The notes under the pieces were generated by a model, which worked only from the letters and a program-made list of their open reading frames with translations, did no database searches and had not been told where the DNA came from. A DNA stretch of 64,000 bases, taken from Paraburkholderia caffeinitolerans (GTDB lineage: Bacteria; Pseudomonadota; Gammaproteobacteria; Burkholderiales; Burkholderiaceae). Shown here piece by piece: positions 20,088-31,277 of the stretch. Position 1 is the stretch's first letter. Each line of letters starts with the position of its first letter. Location: contig NZ_CADIKL010000012.1 in NCBI RefSeq assembly GCF_902859945.1, positions 1 through 64,000 on the forward strand, given 5' to 3'. Made by a program: the position numbers and the translations under genes.

Positions 20088-21161
20088 TTATGCGCCGCCT
20101 TGTGCCTTCTGGGCAGCGGCTTCGAGCGCCCTGATGCGATCGCGCAGCTTGTCGATATTGCGCAGCAGCGCGGCGCTCTTGTTCCAGTCGGCGTGATCGA
20201 CCGCCGGGAACGCGCTCGTGTAGATGCCGGCCTTGGGCAGCGACTTCGAGACCCCCGACTTCGCCGTGACGATCACGTAGTCGCCGAGCGTGACGTGACC
20301 CGCGATGCCGACCGCGCCGCCGATCATGCAATGGCGGCCGATCGTGGTGCTGCCCGCAATGCCCGCGCAACCCGCGATCACGGTGTATGCGCCAACCTTG
20401 CAGTTGTGGCCAATCTGCACGAGGTTATCGATCTTGACGCACTCCTCGATGATCGTGTCGGCCATCGCACCGCGGTCGATCGTGGTGTTCGCACCGATCT
20501 CGACATCGGGCCCGATCGAGACGCCGCCCACTTGCGGAATCTTCACCCAGCTGCCCGTGCGCGCATCGCCCTCGCCCGTGAAGTCGGGCGCAAAGCCAAA
20601 GCCGTCCGAGCCGATCACGGCGCCGGCGTGCACGATGGCGCGCGCGCCGATCTTGCAGCCGTGATAGACCGCCACGCCCGGATAGAAGTGCGAGCCCTCA
20701 CCCACCTGGGCGCCGCGGCCAATGAACACGTTGGCGTCCAGCCGCACGTGCTCGCCGATCGTGGCGCCCGCTTCCACCGTGACGTTCGGGCCGATCACCG
20801 CGCTCGCGGCAACCTTTGCCGTGGCATCGACATGCGCGCTCGGGTGCACGCCCGGCTGCGCCTTTGGCGCGGCCAAGTCGATGAACGCCTGCGCCACGCG
20901 TGCAAAGTACGCGTACGGATTGGGCGTGACGATGAAGTTACGTCCCTCGCGGGAAGCCAGTTTTTCGAGATCTTCCGGGCTGATCAGCACGGCGCCTGCG
21001 CGAGTCGTTTCGACCTGCGACAGATACTTGGGGTTGGCGAGGAACGCCAGTTGTTGCGGACCCGCCTGATCGAGCGGCGCGAGCGACCCGACACGTTGTG
21101 TCGGATCGCCAATCACAGCGCCACCGAAGCGCCCGGCGATGTCCTCAAGCGTAAAAGCCAT
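20088..21161 (-). CDS. lpxD: UDP-3-O-(3-hydroxyacyl)glucosamine N-acyltransferase
   Basis: 357 residues. Adds the N-linked hydroxyacyl chain in lipid A synthesis. The N-terminal uridine-binding domain ([18 protein letters not shown]) is followed by a long left-handed beta-helix of hexapeptide repeats. The catalytic histidine lies in [19 protein letters not shown] near residue 250. The C-terminal helix ([19 protein letters not shown]) packs in the trimer. It lies 18 bases after the skp gene. Confidence 0.97.
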   Translation of the reverse strand: MAFTLEDIAGRFGGAVIGDPTQRVGSLAPLDQAGPQQLAFLANPKYLSQVETTRAGAVLISPEDLEKLASREGRNFIVTPNPYAYFARVAQAFIDLAAPKAQPGVHPSAHVDATAKVAASAVIGPNVTVEAGATIGEHVRLDANVFIGRGAQVGEGSHFYPGVAVYHGCKIGARAIVHAGAVIGSDGFGFAPDFTGEGDARTGSWVKIPQVGGVSIGPDVEIGANTTIDRGAMADTIIEECVKIDNLVQIGHNCKVGAYTVIAGCAGIAGSTTIGRHCMIGGAVGIAGHVTLGDYVIVTAKSGVSKSLPKAGIYTSAFPAVDHADWNKSAALLRNIDKLRDRIRALEAAAQKAQGGA

Positions 21162-21179
21162 GCGCGTGATGCTCCTGCC

Positions 21180-21710
21180 TTAATTGCTGCTGCCAGTGGC
21201 GCCCGACGCGAGCGCCTTCAAGACCTGGTCGGTGATGTCGATGCGCGGGCTCACGTACACCGCTTCCTGCACGATCAAATCGTAGTGTTGCTGCTCGGCG
21301 ATCTGCTTGATCACCTTGTTCGCCCGATCCAGCACCGCCGCAAGCTCTTCATTGCGACGCTGGTTCAGATCTTCGCGAAACTCGCGCTGCTTGCGCTGGA
21401 AATCGCTGTCGAGCTGCGACAGATCGCGCTGCTTCTGCGCGCGATCGCCGGGCGCCATGCCCGGCCCATTCTTGTCGAGGGAGTCCGACATGGACTTCAA
21501 GCGTTGCGCCATGTCCTGCAGGTCCTTGTCGCGCTTTGCGAACTCGGCTTCGAGCTTGGTTTGCGCGGCCTTCGCGGGGGCGGATTCGCGCAGGATGCGG
21601 TCGGAGTTGACCGCTGCGATCTTCGCTTCCTGCGCATGGGCCGCGCCCGTGCCAACAGCGAACATCGCCAGCGACAGCGCCAAGGCCCCGATCGTCCGTC
21701 TGGAAAACAT
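21180..21710 (-). CDS. skp: Periplasmic chaperone Skp/OmpH
   Basis: 176 residues. The trimeric periplasmic holdase for unfolded outer-membrane proteins. A signal peptide (RRTIGALALSLAMFAVGTGAAHA) is followed by mature sequence QEAKIAAVNSDRILRESAPA and a long charged coiled-coil arm (about 50-130), closing with YDLIVQEAVYVSPRIDITDQVL. I give the ATG at 21708-21710. A TTG four codons upstream (21720-21722) has AGAGG at good spacing and may be the true start. It stands between bamA and lpxD, the classic place, linking OMP assembly and LPS synthesis. Confidence 0.94.
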   Translation of the reverse strand: MFSRRTIGALALSLAMFAVGTGAAHAQEAKIAAVNSDRILRESAPAKAAQTKLEAEFAKRDKDLQDMAQRLKSMSDSLDKNGPGMAPGDRAQKQRDLSQLDSDFQRKQREFREDLNQRRNEELAAVLDRANKVIKQIAEQQHYDLIVQEAVYVSPRIDITDQVLKALASGATGSSN

Positions 21711-21766
21711 ACCCGTTAGCAAAGTTATCCTCTCGTTTCTGTAAATACCTGTTCCTGCGTGCCTTG

Positions 21767-24076
21767 TTAGAAGGCCGTGCCAATCTGGAACTGGAACTTC
21801 TGGTACTGATCGCCTTCGTGCTTGACCATCGGGAAGCCAAGGCTCAGCTTGAGCGGGCCGATCGGCGAAATCCACGCAAGACCCACACCGTATGCATAGC
21901 GCAGACCGTTCGCGCCCGTGCTGGTGTTGCCCTCGTCGCCCCAGACGTTACCGGCGTCGACGAACGTGAAGACGCGCAGCGTGCGATCGTAGCCCGTGCC
22001 CGGCAGCGGGAACGTGAGTTCGATGTTGCCGACCACCATCTTCGAACCGCCGATCGGGTCGTTGGTCTTGGCGTCGCGCGGACCCAGCGAGCTCGGCTCG
22101 TAGCCACGCACCGAACCGATACCGCCCGCGTAGTAGTTCTTGAAGATCGGGTACGGCTTGCCGTCGAGACCCTTGCCGTAGCCCGCCTGGAAGTTCATGC
22201 CCAGCACGAAGCCGCGCGCGAACGAGTAATAGTACTGCGCCTGCACGTCGGTCTTGACGTAAGGCGTCGATCCGACCGGCGTACCCCATTCGAAATTCGC
22301 CTGCGTAAAGTAGCCGCGGCTCGGAATCAGCGCACTGTCACGCGCGTCGCGCGACCAGCCGATCGTGAACGGAATGTTGTTCGACACGCGGCCGAACTCG
22401 TTCACATAATCGATGTAGCTCTGCGGCGTGTACTGATCGACATCGAGGGTGTCCTGCTCGAAGCCGATGCCGAAGAAGACCGTGTCCACTTCCGAGAACG
22501 GAATGCCGAACTTCAGGTCGGCGCCCGTCGTGATGATCTTGAAGCTCGAATCGGTCGAGTAGTACAGCGGCTGGTACGTGCGGTAGTAGACGTCGGTAAT
22601 GCGCTTGATGCCGTCCACCGTGAAGTACGGGTCCACCTGCGTGACGGCCAGCGTGCGGTACGTCTTCGCGGTGTTGATGTTCACCGAGAGGCTCGTGCCC
22701 GAGCCGAACACGTTGTCCTGCGAAACGCCGGCCGACAGCACCACCTTGTCCGTGGACGAGAAGCCCGCACCCAGCGTGATCGCGCCGGTCGGCTTTTCGG
22801 CCACCTTCACGTTCACGTCGACCTGGTCCGGCGTGCCTTCCACCGGCACCGTGGTCACGTCGACGTCGGTGAAGTAACCGAGACGGTTGATACGGTCCTT
22901 CGAGAGCGCGAGGCGGCTCGAATCGAACCACGAGCTTTCGAGCTGACGCATTTCGCGACGCACGACTTCGTCGCGCGTGCGCGTGTTGCCGATCACGTTG
23001 ATGCGGCGCACGTACACGCGGCGGCTCGGATCGACCTGCAGCGTGAGATCGACCGTGTGATCGGCCTGATTGATCTGCGGCAACGCATTGACAGTGGCGA
23101 ACGCGTAACCGTATTCGCCGAGCTTGTCGACGATCGACTTGGTCGTAGCCTGCAGCTTCTCGGCCGAGAAGCGGTCACCCGGCTTGATCTTGATGAGCTT
23201 GTTGAGTTCGGCCTCGCGGTCGAGCAGATTGCCGGCCAGGTGGATGCCCGAAACCTTGTAGGGCTCGCCTTCGTGGATCCCGACCGTCAGGTACATGTCC
23301 TTCTTGTCGGGCGAAATCGAAACCTGCGTCGAGTCGATGTTGAACTCGAGATAGCCATGGTTCAGGTAGTACGAGCGCACGTTCTCGAGGTCGCCCGTGA
23401 GCTTTTCCTTCGAGTACAGGTCGTTCTTCGTGTACCACGAGAACCAGTTCGGCGTGGAGAGCTGCATCTCCGAGAGCAGCGTGCCGCTGCTATACGACTT
23501 GTTGCCGATGAAGTTGATCTGCCGGATCTTCGCGCTCGGGCCTTCGACCACTGAGAACAGCAGGCCGACGCGGTTGCGGTCGATCGGGGTTACCGTGGTC
23601 GTGACCTCGGCGGCGTAGAAGCCGCGCGTGAGGTACTGACGCTTGAGTTCCTGCTCGGCCTTGTCGACAAGCGCCTTGTCGTAGTAGCGGCCTTGCGAGA
23701 GACCGACTGCGCGCAGCGCCTTCGTGAGGTTGTCCTTGTCAAACTCCTTGATGCCTGCGAAGTCGATCGTGCCGATGGCCGGTCGCTCCTGCACCTGCAC
23801 GACGACAACTCCGCCTTCGGTGCCGATGCGCACATCGTTGAAGAAGCCCGTTGCATACAATGCGCGGATGGCATCGGATGCCTTGTCGTCGGTAAACGTA
23901 TCGCCCTGCTTGATGGGCAAGTACGCGAACACCGTGCCCGGCTCGACGCGCTGCAGTCCTTCGATGCGGATGTCCTGAACCACGAAAGGCGTTGTCGCCG
24001 CGTGAGCGACCAGGCCATGCGCGGCAATCGCCGCAGCCGCAACCGTTTTTGGAACCAAGCGATGAGGTCTAAACAA
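21767..24076 (-). CDS. bamA: Outer membrane protein assembly factor BamA
   Basis: 769 residues, full length. Central subunit of the BAM complex that inserts beta-barrel proteins into the outer membrane. A signal peptide ends near VAHA (about residue 26). Five POTRA domains follow (first: FVVQDIRIEGLQRVEPGTVFAY), then the 16-strand barrel from about residue 430 with GSVRGYEPSSLGPRD, the conserved loop 6 VRGF/Y element, and a C-terminus ending in aromatic FQFQIGTAF. It lies between rseP and skp on the same strand. Confidence 0.98.
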   Translation of the reverse strand: MFRPHRLVPKTVAAAAIAAHGLVAHAATTPFVVQDIRIEGLQRVEPGTVFAYLPIKQGDTFTDDKASDAIRALYATGFFNDVRIGTEGGVVVVQVQERPAIGTIDFAGIKEFDKDNLTKALRAVGLSQGRYYDKALVDKAEQELKRQYLTRGFYAAEVTTTVTPIDRNRVGLLFSVVEGPSAKIRQINFIGNKSYSSGTLLSEMQLSTPNWFSWYTKNDLYSKEKLTGDLENVRSYYLNHGYLEFNIDSTQVSISPDKKDMYLTVGIHEGEPYKVSGIHLAGNLLDREAELNKLIKIKPGDRFSAEKLQATTKSIVDKLGEYGYAFATVNALPQINQADHTVDLTLQVDPSRRVYVRRINVIGNTRTRDEVVRREMRQLESSWFDSSRLALSKDRINRLGYFTDVDVTTVPVEGTPDQVDVNVKVAEKPTGAITLGAGFSSTDKVVLSAGVSQDNVFGSGTSLSVNINTAKTYRTLAVTQVDPYFTVDGIKRITDVYYRTYQPLYYSTDSSFKIITTGADLKFGIPFSEVDTVFFGIGFEQDTLDVDQYTPQSYIDYVNEFGRVSNNIPFTIGWSRDARDSALIPSRGYFTQANFEWGTPVGSTPYVKTDVQAQYYYSFARGFVLGMNFQAGYGKGLDGKPYPIFKNYYAGGIGSVRGYEPSSLGPRDAKTNDPIGGSKMVVGNIELTFPLPGTGYDRTLRVFTFVDAGNVWGDEGNTSTGANGLRYAYGVGLAWISPIGPLKLSLGFPMVKHEGDQYQKFQFQIGTAF

Positions 24077-24143
24077 CGTGCTTCCCCAGTGTGTATAGCT
24101 GCATCAGATCAGGCGGTCCGCCTTCGGACGCCGCCAGACATCT

Positions 24144-25550
24144 TTAAAAATGGATTAACCGAGCCAGATCGTTGAACAACGCGATCGCCGATAATGCGAC
24201 GATGCAGGCAAGTCCCGCGCGCTGCAGGACGAGCTGCCAGCGGTCCGAGACAGCTTTGCCCGTTACGGCTTCAACCGCATAATATAACAGATGCCCCCCG
24301 TCCAATACCGGAATTGGGAGCAGGTTGAGTACGCCAAGGCTAATGCTGACAAGGGCGAGGAACGACAGGAAGGCGGACGGACCGAGTCTTGCGCTCTTGC
24401 CTGCATAGTCAGCAATCGTCACGGGGCCCGACAGATTCTTCAGAGATGCCTCTCCCGTGAGCATGCGTCCGAACATACGCAGCGAATAGATCGCGATGTC
24501 CCAGGTGCGGAACGCACCCAGCCGAACGCTCTCGATCGGCCCGTAGCGGACGTCCACCGTTGGCGCCTGGGCCGCGAGCGCCGCGCCGATACGCCCGACT
24601 TCCTCACCCGTTTCGCTGTCGCGCTGCATCGCGGGCGTGATCGTGAGCATCAACGTCTGCCCCTGCCCGGACGCGCCGTTTTGTGTGTCCCCACGCACGA
24701 TGCGCAGGTGCACGGGCTTGCCAGCGTGCGCCTTCACGTATCCGATGAAAGTGCTTGCGCTGTCAACGGGACGGCCATCGATCGCCACCAGGCGGTCGCC
24801 TTTTTGCAGCCCCGCCTGCTGCGCGGCGCTGCCCGCCTCCACGCCCGCGATCGTCAAACTGGCGCCGCCAGCCTCGAGACCGAGCTTCGCCATGAAGTCG
24901 TCGTCGAGATCCCTGCTGGTGAGGCGCGATAGATCGAGCGGGAAGTCGTAGGTGCCGCCACCGTCGCGCGCGGAGAGCACCACGCGGTTTTGGTCAAAGG
25001 CTGAGGACAGCAGCTTCCAGCGCAGATCGGCCCACGAGCGCACGGGCTCGGTGTCGCTGCCGTTCGCGTCGCTCACGGCAAGAATGGTCTCGCCGCCCTG
25101 GAAGCCGGCCTGCGCGGCAGCCGTATGCGCCGGCGGCACGGCCACGATCGCGGTCGGCTCGGTCACGCCGCTCGCGAAGACCGCAGCGAAGAGCGCGATG
25201 GCAAGAATGAAATTGGCCAAGGGCCCCGCAGCGACAATGGCGATGCGCTTGCCGACCGACTGCCGGTTGAAGGCGTGCGGCAAGTCTTCGTCGGGAATGG
25301 TCCCCGGCGTGTCCTTCAACTCGCGCTCGTCGAGCATCTTGACGTAGCCGCCGAGCGGCAGCGCCGAGATCGTCCACTCGGTGCCGCTCTTCTTGCTGAC
25401 CCATTGCACGAGCGGCTTGCCGAAGCCGATCGAAAACCGAAGAACCTTGACGCCGCACAAGCGCGCGACGCTGTAGTGTCCATATTCGTGCACGACGACG
25501 AGAACGCCGATCGCCACGACAAAAGACACCAGTTCGGTGAGCAGATTCAT
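24144..25550 (-). CDS. rseP: Site-2 zinc metalloprotease RseP
   Basis: 468 residues. Intramembrane protease that cuts anti-sigma factors after DegS and clears signal peptides. The zinc motif HEYGH is at residues 21-25 in the first membrane helix, and the third ligand is in the LPIPVLDGGHLLYY segment near residue 415. Two PDZ domains lie between (about 120-300, seen as AAAQAGFQGGETILAVSD and SAAQQAGLQKGDRLVAIDG). It lies between dxr and bamA, tying envelope stress sensing to outer-membrane assembly. Confidence 0.97.
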   Translation of the reverse strand: MNLLTELVSFVVAIGVLVVVHEYGHYSVARLCGVKVLRFSIGFGKPLVQWVSKKSGTEWTISALPLGGYVKMLDERELKDTPGTIPDEDLPHAFNRQSVGKRIAIVAAGPLANFILAIALFAAVFASGVTEPTAIVAVPPAHTAAAQAGFQGGETILAVSDANGSDTEPVRSWADLRWKLLSSAFDQNRVVLSARDGGGTYDFPLDLSRLTSRDLDDDFMAKLGLEAGGASLTIAGVEAGSAAQQAGLQKGDRLVAIDGRPVDSASTFIGYVKAHAGKPVHLRIVRGDTQNGASGQGQTLMLTITPAMQRDSETGEEVGRIGAALAAQAPTVDVRYGPIESVRLGAFRTWDIAIYSLRMFGRMLTGEASLKNLSGPVTIADYAGKSARLGPSAFLSFLALVSISLGVLNLLPIPVLDGGHLLYYAVEAVTGKAVSDRWQLVLQRAGLACIVALSAIALFNDLARLIHF

Positions 25551-25683
25551 ATGCGCCTCCTCTGCTGGAAGCAGCGCACCAGTACGGGCTTAACCTCGTT
25601 GGCGGGCCGATGGGTCTGCAAGCAGGCCCTCACACTCCCGCGGGCGGCCTGAGCACACCCCCGGGAGCGGCCCGAGCAAGGCC

Positions 25684-26871
25684 TCAGGCCGGCACCGGCA
25701 GGCTGTCGATGATCTTGAGCGCCGCGCGGCGCGCGGCTGCGTCGGCTTCGAGCACGACATCGAGGCTCGCGGCGCTGCGATTGTCCAGCGCGTTGAGCAC
25801 GGCGTCGACCGTCTGCGCGATCGCCATGAAACCGATCCGGCGGTTGAGGAACGCCTCCACCGCGATTTCGTTGGCTGCGTTGAGCGTGGCGCTCGCCACG
25901 CCGCCCTCGGCCAGCGCCTTCATTGCCAGCGCAAGACACGGGAAACGTGCGTAATCCGGCTTTTCGAAATTGAGCGTGGCGACCTGCGCGAGGTCGAGTT
26001 GCGCAACGCCAGAATCCACACGCTCAGGGAACGCGAGCGCGTGCGCGATGGGCGTGCGCATGTCCGGGTTGCCCAGTTGCGCGAGCACCGAACCGTCCGC
26101 GTACGAGACCATCGAGTGAATCACGCTCTGCGGATGGATCAGCACGTCGATGCGCTCGCCCGGCAGATCGAACAGGTAATGCGCCTCGATGACTTCGAGG
26201 CCCTTGTTCATCATCGTGGCCGAGTCAACCGATATCTTGCGGCCCATCGACCAGTTCGGATGCTTGCAGGCCTCTTCCGGCGTCACGCCGACGAGCGTGG
26301 CTGGCTCGCGCGTGCGGAACGGGCCACCCGAAGCGGTCAGAATGATCTTCGTCACGCCGCCATGCTTCGTACCTTCGGACGGCAGGCACTGAAACACCGC
26401 GTTGTGCTCGCTGTCCACGGGCAGCAGCACCGCGCCGTTCTCGCGCGCCGCATCCATGAAGATGTCGCCCGACATCACGAGCGCTTCCTTGTTCGCGAGC
26501 AGGATGCGCTTGCCGGCCTGCGCCGCAGCAAGTGTGGGCACGAGCCCCGCCGCGCCGACGATGGCGGCAACCACGGTGTCGCAACCATCGCTCTTCGCGA
26601 CTTCGACGAGCGCCTGCGGCCCGTACGTCACGACGGTCTTCGAGCCAGCCGCGCGCAGCTTGCGCTCGACCGCCGCAGCGGTCTCGGCGTCACCGACCAC
26701 GGCCACTTCGGGCACGAAGCGCAGACATTGCTCGACGAGCTTGTCGCCGTTGCGGTGCGCGGTGAGCGCGTAGACGGAGAAGCGTTGCGGATGACGCGCA
26801 ACCACGTCGAGCGTGCTGTCTCCGATCGAGCCCGTGGATCCGAGCAAGGTGAGTCGTTTTTGCATTTCCAT
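25684..26871 (-). CDS. dxr: 1-deoxy-D-xylulose 5-phosphate reductoisomerase
   Basis: 395 residues. Second enzyme of the MEP isoprenoid pathway, making methylerythritol 4-phosphate with NADPH. The N-terminal Rossmann motif is [15 protein letters not shown]. The metal and substrate site shows [15 protein letters not shown] and the catalytic loop [19 protein letters not shown]. The start could also be the ATG two codons downstream. A perfect 14-bp tandem duplication lies just upstream over the cdsA stop codon. Confidence 0.97.
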   Translation of the reverse strand: MEMQKRLTLLGSTGSIGDSTLDVVARHPQRFSVYALTAHRNGDKLVEQCLRFVPEVAVVGDAETAAAVERKLRAAGSKTVVTYGPQALVEVAKSDGCDTVVAAIVGAAGLVPTLAAAQAGKRILLANKEALVMSGDIFMDAARENGAVLLPVDSEHNAVFQCLPSEGTKHGGVTKIILTASGGPFRTREPATLVGVTPEEACKHPNWSMGRKISVDSATMMNKGLEVIEAHYLFDLPGERIDVLIHPQSVIHSMVSYADGSVLAQLGNPDMRTPIAHALAFPERVDSGVAQLDLAQVATLNFEKPDYARFPCLALAMKALAEGGVASATLNAANEIAVEAFLNRRIGFMAIAQTVDAVLNALDNRSAASLDVVLEADAAARRAALKIIDSLPVPA

Positions 26872-26873
26872 TA

Positions 26874-26901
26874 GTCTCTAACCGAGCGTCTCTAACCGAG
26901 C
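26874..26901. repeat. Perfect 14-bp tandem duplication over the cdsA stop codon
   Basis: GTCTCTAACCGAGC occurs twice head to tail (26874-26887 and 26888-26901). The cdsA stop (26892-26894) falls in the second copy as read on the plus strand, so on the coding strand the gene ends in one copy and the other is spacer before dxr. Confidence 0.95.
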
Positions 26902-27701
26902 AGCAGCATGGCAAGCGGCAGGACCGGCAGCAGCGCGTCGATGCGATCGAGCACGCCGCCGTGGCCTGGCAGGAGGCCGCTCGAGTCTTTTACGCCCGCC
27001 TGGCGCTTCGTCATCGACTCGAACAGATCGCCGATCACGCTGAACGCGACCAGCACGGTAAGCACGAAGAGCGCCCGGCCGAGGCCGAGGCGCGTCGCCA
27101 GCGCCGAATACAGGGTCGGCTCGAACGCGTGCAGTGCGAGCGCGGCGCCCGACACCGCCATCACGGCCACCCAGCCGCCCACGGCGCCTTCCCAAGTCTT
27201 GCCCGGACTGATCGAGGGCGCGAGCTTATGCTTTCCGAATGCCTTGCCTGCAAAGTATGCGCCGATATCGGCAAGCCAGACGATCAGGAGCAGCGAGAGC
27301 ACGAACGCGACGCCCACCGTGCGTGCCGCGACCAGCGCGTGCCAGCAGGCGCAGAAGATCACGAGTCCGGCTGCGAGCAGGAAGGCGCGCCAGGCACCGG
27401 CGCCAAGCGTCGGCTTGCGCACGAGCACGTAAGGGCCGGCGATGAGCCAGAAGATGCCGGCGGCCTGATAAAGCGGATGGGCTGATTCGAGCCGCTGGCT
27501 TGCGATGACGGCCAGCACGGCAATCGCCGCGTAGACGATCGAGCCCACTTTGCCGGCCGTGAGCAGGCGCGCCCACTCCCACGCGGCGAACAACACCACG
27601 ACGCCGATCAGCACGCCAAACCAGGCAACCGGCGCGAACAGCGTGACCGGCAGGAGGATCGCCAGCAGGACGAGCGCCGTGATGACACGGGTCTTTAGCA
27701 T
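26892..27701 (-). CDS. cdsA: Phosphatidate cytidylyltransferase
   Basis: 269 residues with about eight membrane helices. Makes CDP-diacylglycerol from CTP and phosphatidate, the branch point of phospholipid synthesis. The family signature near the C-terminus reads [18 protein letters not shown] followed by VLDRIDA, and the substrate-binding region [20 protein letters not shown] precedes it. Its start overlaps the uppS stop by seven bases. Dxr follows after 20 bases. Confidence 0.97.
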   Translation of the reverse strand: MLKTRVITALVLLAILLPVTLFAPVAWFGVLIGVVVLFAAWEWARLLTAGKVGSIVYAAIAVLAVIASQRLESAHPLYQAAGIFWLIAGPYVLVRKPTLGAGAWRAFLLAAGLVIFCACWHALVAARTVGVAFVLSLLLIVWLADIGAYFAGKAFGKHKLAPSISPGKTWEGAVGGWVAVMAVSGAALALHAFEPTLYSALATRLGLGRALFVLTVLVAFSVIGDLFESMTKRQAGVKDSSGLLPGHGGVLDRIDALLPVLPLAMLLLG

Positions 27702-28477
27702 GAAAGCGAGTCGGCGTTCTGGGATTGGTTTTCGAGCTGGGCGCTCGTGCGGCCAAAGCGGCGCTCACGTTCGGCGTAGGAGCCGATCGCGCGATTGAGT
27801 GCATCGGCGTTGAAGTCCGGCCAGAACGTTTCGGTGAAATAGAATTCTGCGTACGCGAGTTGCCAGAGCAGGAAATTGCTCACGCGCTGCTCGCCGCCGG
27901 TGCGGATGAAGAGATCGGGCTCCGGCGCATAGTTCATGGCCAGATACTGGCCAATGGTGTCCTCGGTGACGGGCACCGGCTCGCCGGCCGCGGCAGCTGC
28001 CTCAACCAGCTTGCGGGTCGCCTGCATGATGTCCCAGCGGCCGCCGTAATTCGCAGCGATGGTCAGCGTGAGCCGCGTATTTCGCGCGGTCTTGGTTTCC
28101 GCGCGGCGGATCAGGTCCTGGATGCGTTCGTTGAACATCGACAGGTCGCCGACCACGCGCAGGCGAATGCCGTTCGCATGGAGACGCGCCACTTCGCGCT
28201 CGAGCGCGGTGACGAACAGGCGCATCAGGAACGACACTTCGTCGGTCGGACGCCGCCAGTTCTCCGAACTGAACGCGAACAGGGTGAGGTATTCGACGCC
28301 ATTCTCGACGCAGGCTTCGACGACCGAACGCACGGCGTCGACGCCGCGCGTATGGCCCGCGACGCGCGGCAAGCGGCGTTGAGTCGCCCAACGGCCATTG
28401 CCGTCCATGATGATCGCGATGTGGCGCGGCACGGCCGCCACGTCGGGCACGCGAACGGTTGAGCTGGTATAGGTCAT
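27695..28477 (-). CDS. uppS: Undecaprenyl diphosphate synthase (cis-prenyltransferase)
   Basis: 260 residues. Extends FPP with eight isopentenyl units to the C55 carrier lipid for peptidoglycan. [20 protein letters not shown] has the catalytic Asp25; the phosphate-binding [15 protein letters not shown] and the C-terminal [22 protein letters not shown] with YTE-like [13 protein letters not shown] complete the family pattern. It lies between frr and cdsA with a 7-base overlap into cdsA. Confidence 0.97.
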   Translation of the reverse strand: MTYTSSTVRVPDVAAVPRHIAIIMDGNGRWATQRRLPRVAGHTRGVDAVRSVVEACVENGVEYLTLFAFSSENWRRPTDEVSFLMRLFVTALEREVARLHANGIRLRVVGDLSMFNERIQDLIRRAETKTARNTRLTLTIAANYGGRWDIMQATRKLVEAAAAAGEPVPVTEDTIGQYLAMNYAPEPDLFIRTGGEQRVSNFLLWQLAYAEFYFTETFWPDFNADALNRAIGSYAERERRFGRTSAQLENQSQNADSLSC

Positions 28478-28550
28478 GGCCGTCAGACTAAAACTGCGGA
28501 TACGGACAAAAGGGCGAGAGAACCCTGGCGGAACTGAGAGCCTTGCGGCC

Positions 28551-29111
28551 TCAGACCGTCATGATCTCCGCTTCCTTGGTCTGGACGAGCTTGTCGATCT
28601 CGGCCACGAAGCGGTCCGTCAGCTTCTGGACGTCGTCGCCACCGCGGCGCTCGTCGTCTTCCGAGATTTCCTTGTCCTTCACGAGCTTCTTCAGTTGCTC
28701 GTTGGCGTCGCGACGCAGGTTACGCACGGCCACTTTCGCCGTTTCGCCCTCGTTCTTGACGACCTTCGTGAGCTCCTTGCGGCGCTCTTCGGTCAGCGCG
28801 GGCATCGGCACGCGAATGAGATCGCCATGCGTGGCCGGGTTCAGGCCGAGATCCGACTCACGGATCGCCTTCTCGATGACCGGCACCATCTTCTTTTCCC
28901 ACGCCTGCACGCCAATCGTGCGCGCGTCCACGAGCGTGAGGTTCGCGACCTGCGAGATGGGCACGGGCGAGCCGTAGTAGTCGACCTGGATATGGTCGAG
29001 CAGACCGGTATGGGCACGACCCGTGCGGATTTTCGCCAGATCGCCCTTGAACGAGTCGATCGAGCGCTGCATTTTTTGCTCAGCGCCCTTCTTGATGTCA
29101 GCCACAGCCAT
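28551..29111 (-). CDS. frr: Ribosome recycling factor
   Basis: 186 residues, full length. Splits post-termination ribosomes together with EF-G. The sequence starts [20 protein letters not shown] and shows [23 protein letters not shown], then [18 protein letters not shown] and a C-terminal helix [19 protein letters not shown]. It lies between pyrH and uppS, the standard order. The gap to pyrH is about 95 bases. Confidence 0.98.
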   Translation of the reverse strand: MAVADIKKGAEQKMQRSIDSFKGDLAKIRTGRAHTGLLDHIQVDYYGSPVPISQVANLTLVDARTIGVQAWEKKMVPVIEKAIRESDLGLNPATHGDLIRVPMPALTEERRKELTKVVKNEGETAKVAVRNLRRDANEQLKKLVKDKEISEDDERRGGDDVQKLTDRFVAEIDKLVQTKEAEIMTV

Positions 29112-29207
29112 TTTGATACCTCCGAACCTTCATTACGGAACGGGCCCGCCAGCGCGCTCGAGGGGCGGCGCGGCCCATGTTCGTTTCCCGTCGTTCGAGA
29201 CGAGAGT

Positions 29208-29954
<747 letters not shown>

Positions 29955-30097
29955 CTAACAGGGCAATAACTTGAAACTGTAGGGGTGAAATACGACTAGG
30001 GGCAAGCGCCGCCAGAATAGCGAAGATTTGCGCCACGGGGCACGGCGGGAGTCCACCGCGCAAGGCGCCGCTACATCGGGCGTCGCTACGCTGCCCA

Positions 30098-30121
30098 CCG
30101 CGGCGGATCACTCCGCCGCGG
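30098..30121 (-). other. GC-rich stem-loop between tsf and pyrH
   Basis: Perfect 10-bp inverted repeat CCGCGGCGGA (30098-30107) / TCCGCCGCGG (30112-30121) with a 4-base loop. No U run follows on either strand, so it is not a classic terminator. It may be an RNA processing or stability element between the tsf and pyrH coding regions. Confidence 0.6.
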
Positions 30122-30185
30122 CTTGCTACGTACTGCTGATGCTTTTACTGCGGTACGGCTTGAAGCTTGAAGGCTTGCGCGGCCT

Positions 30186-31067
30186 TTATTGCTGCTTCGC
30201 AGCAGCGACTTGCGCGGCCACTTCGGCAGCGAAGTCGTCCTGGCGCTTCTCGATGCCTTCGCCCACCACGAAGAGGGCGAACTTCTGCACCGTCGTGCCA
30301 GCAGCCTTGAGCATCTGCTCAATCGTCTGCTTGTCGTTCTTCACGAACGGCTGGTTCAGCAGCGAGACTTCCTTCAGGTACTTCTGAACCGAACCTTCAA
30401 CCATCTTCGCGACGATTTCAGCCGGCTTGCCCGATTCGGCAGCCTTCTGTTCGGCGATGCTGCGCTCCTTGGCGATCAGGTCGGCCGGCACGTCGTCCGA
30501 CGACAGCGAGACCGGCTTCATCGCGGCGATGTGCATCGCGACGTCCTTGCCCACTTGCTCTTCAGCGCCCGTGTACTCGACCAGCACGCCGATACGCGTG
30601 CCGTGCAGGTACGCAGCCAGCTTGTTGGCGGTCTCGAAACGCGCGAAACGGCGGATCGAGAGGTTTTCGCCGATCTTGCCGACCAGCGCGAGGCGCACTG
30701 CGTCGACCGTCGAGCCTTCCAGCGGCAGAGCCGACAGAGCCGCGACGTCAGCCGGGTTCTGCGTAGCGACGAGTTCGGCGATCGTCTTCGCGAATGCGAG
30801 GAAGTCGTCGTTCTTCGCGACGAAGTCGGTTTCGCAGTTCAGTTCGACCACGGCGCCAGCGTTGGCACCGATGAACGACGAGATCACGCCTTCAGCCGTC
30901 ACGCGCGAAGCAGCCTTGCTTGCCTTGTTGCCGAGCTTCACGCGCAGCAGTTCTTCAGCGCGTGCCAGGTCGCCGTCGGCTTCCGTCAGCGCCTTCTTGC
31001 ATTCCATCATCGGCGCGTCGGTCTTCGCGCGCAGTTCTGCCACCATGCTTGCGGTAATTGCCGCCAT
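30186..31067 (-). CDS. tsf: Elongation factor Ts
   Basis: 293 residues, full length. Guanine-nucleotide exchange factor for EF-Tu. The N-terminal UBA-like module is [20 protein letters not shown] with [13 protein letters not shown]. The EF-Tu contact motif [10 protein letters not shown] is about residues 80-89, and two EF-Ts dimerisation subdomains follow. Two adjacent ATGs exist; I choose the one at 31065-31067 because AAGGAG is then six bases away. It is downstream of rpsB behind a strong hairpin with a long U run. Confidence 0.97.
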   Translation of the reverse strand: MAAITASMVAELRAKTDAPMMECKKALTEADGDLARAEELLRVKLGNKASKAASRVTAEGVISSFIGANAGAVVELNCETDFVAKNDDFLAFAKTIAELVATQNPADVAALSALPLEGSTVDAVRLALVGKIGENLSIRRFARFETANKLAAYLHGTRIGVLVEYTGAEEQVGKDVAMHIAAMKPVSLSSDDVPADLIAKERSIAEQKAAESGKPAEIVAKMVEGSVQKYLKEVSLLNQPFVKNDKQTIEQMLKAAGTTVQKFALFVVGEGIEKRQDDFAAEVAAQVAAAKQQ

Positions 31068-31096
31068 CATTCGCTCCTTGAATCTGTCTGGTACGC

Positions 31097-31124
31097 GCCA
31101 GCCGCATGATTCGATGCGGCCGGC
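31097..31124 (-). other. Hairpin just upstream of the tsf ribosome binding site
   Basis: 11-bp stem 31097-31107 / 31114-31124 with a 6-base loop. The single imperfect pair becomes a G-U pair only in minus-strand RNA, that is, in the tsf transcript. It ends about 20 bases before the tsf Shine-Dalgarno and could mark processing or 5'-end protection of tsf mRNA. Confidence 0.5.
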
Positions 31125-31222
31125 AGGAATTCGTTTCCGTAAATACCGTGCTGAAACGCTTTTTTACAGCTGCTTCTACAGGACTACGGTGCCGCCCGTA
31201 TGATGCGGCATCGAACGCCACG

Positions 31223-31258
31223 GCTTAAAAAAAAGGGGCCTATGGAAGCCCCCTTTTC
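31223..31258 (-). terminator. Terminator (or attenuator) between rpsB and tsf
   Basis: Minus-strand RNA forms a stem of GGGGGCTTCC against the GGCCCC side (31235-31253) and runs into eight U. It lies 20 bases past the rpsB stop. As tsf follows in the same direction without an evident strong promoter, it may act as a partial terminator setting the S2 to EF-Ts ratio. Confidence 0.75.
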
Positions 31259-31277
31259 TTGCCGGACACGGGGCGGC

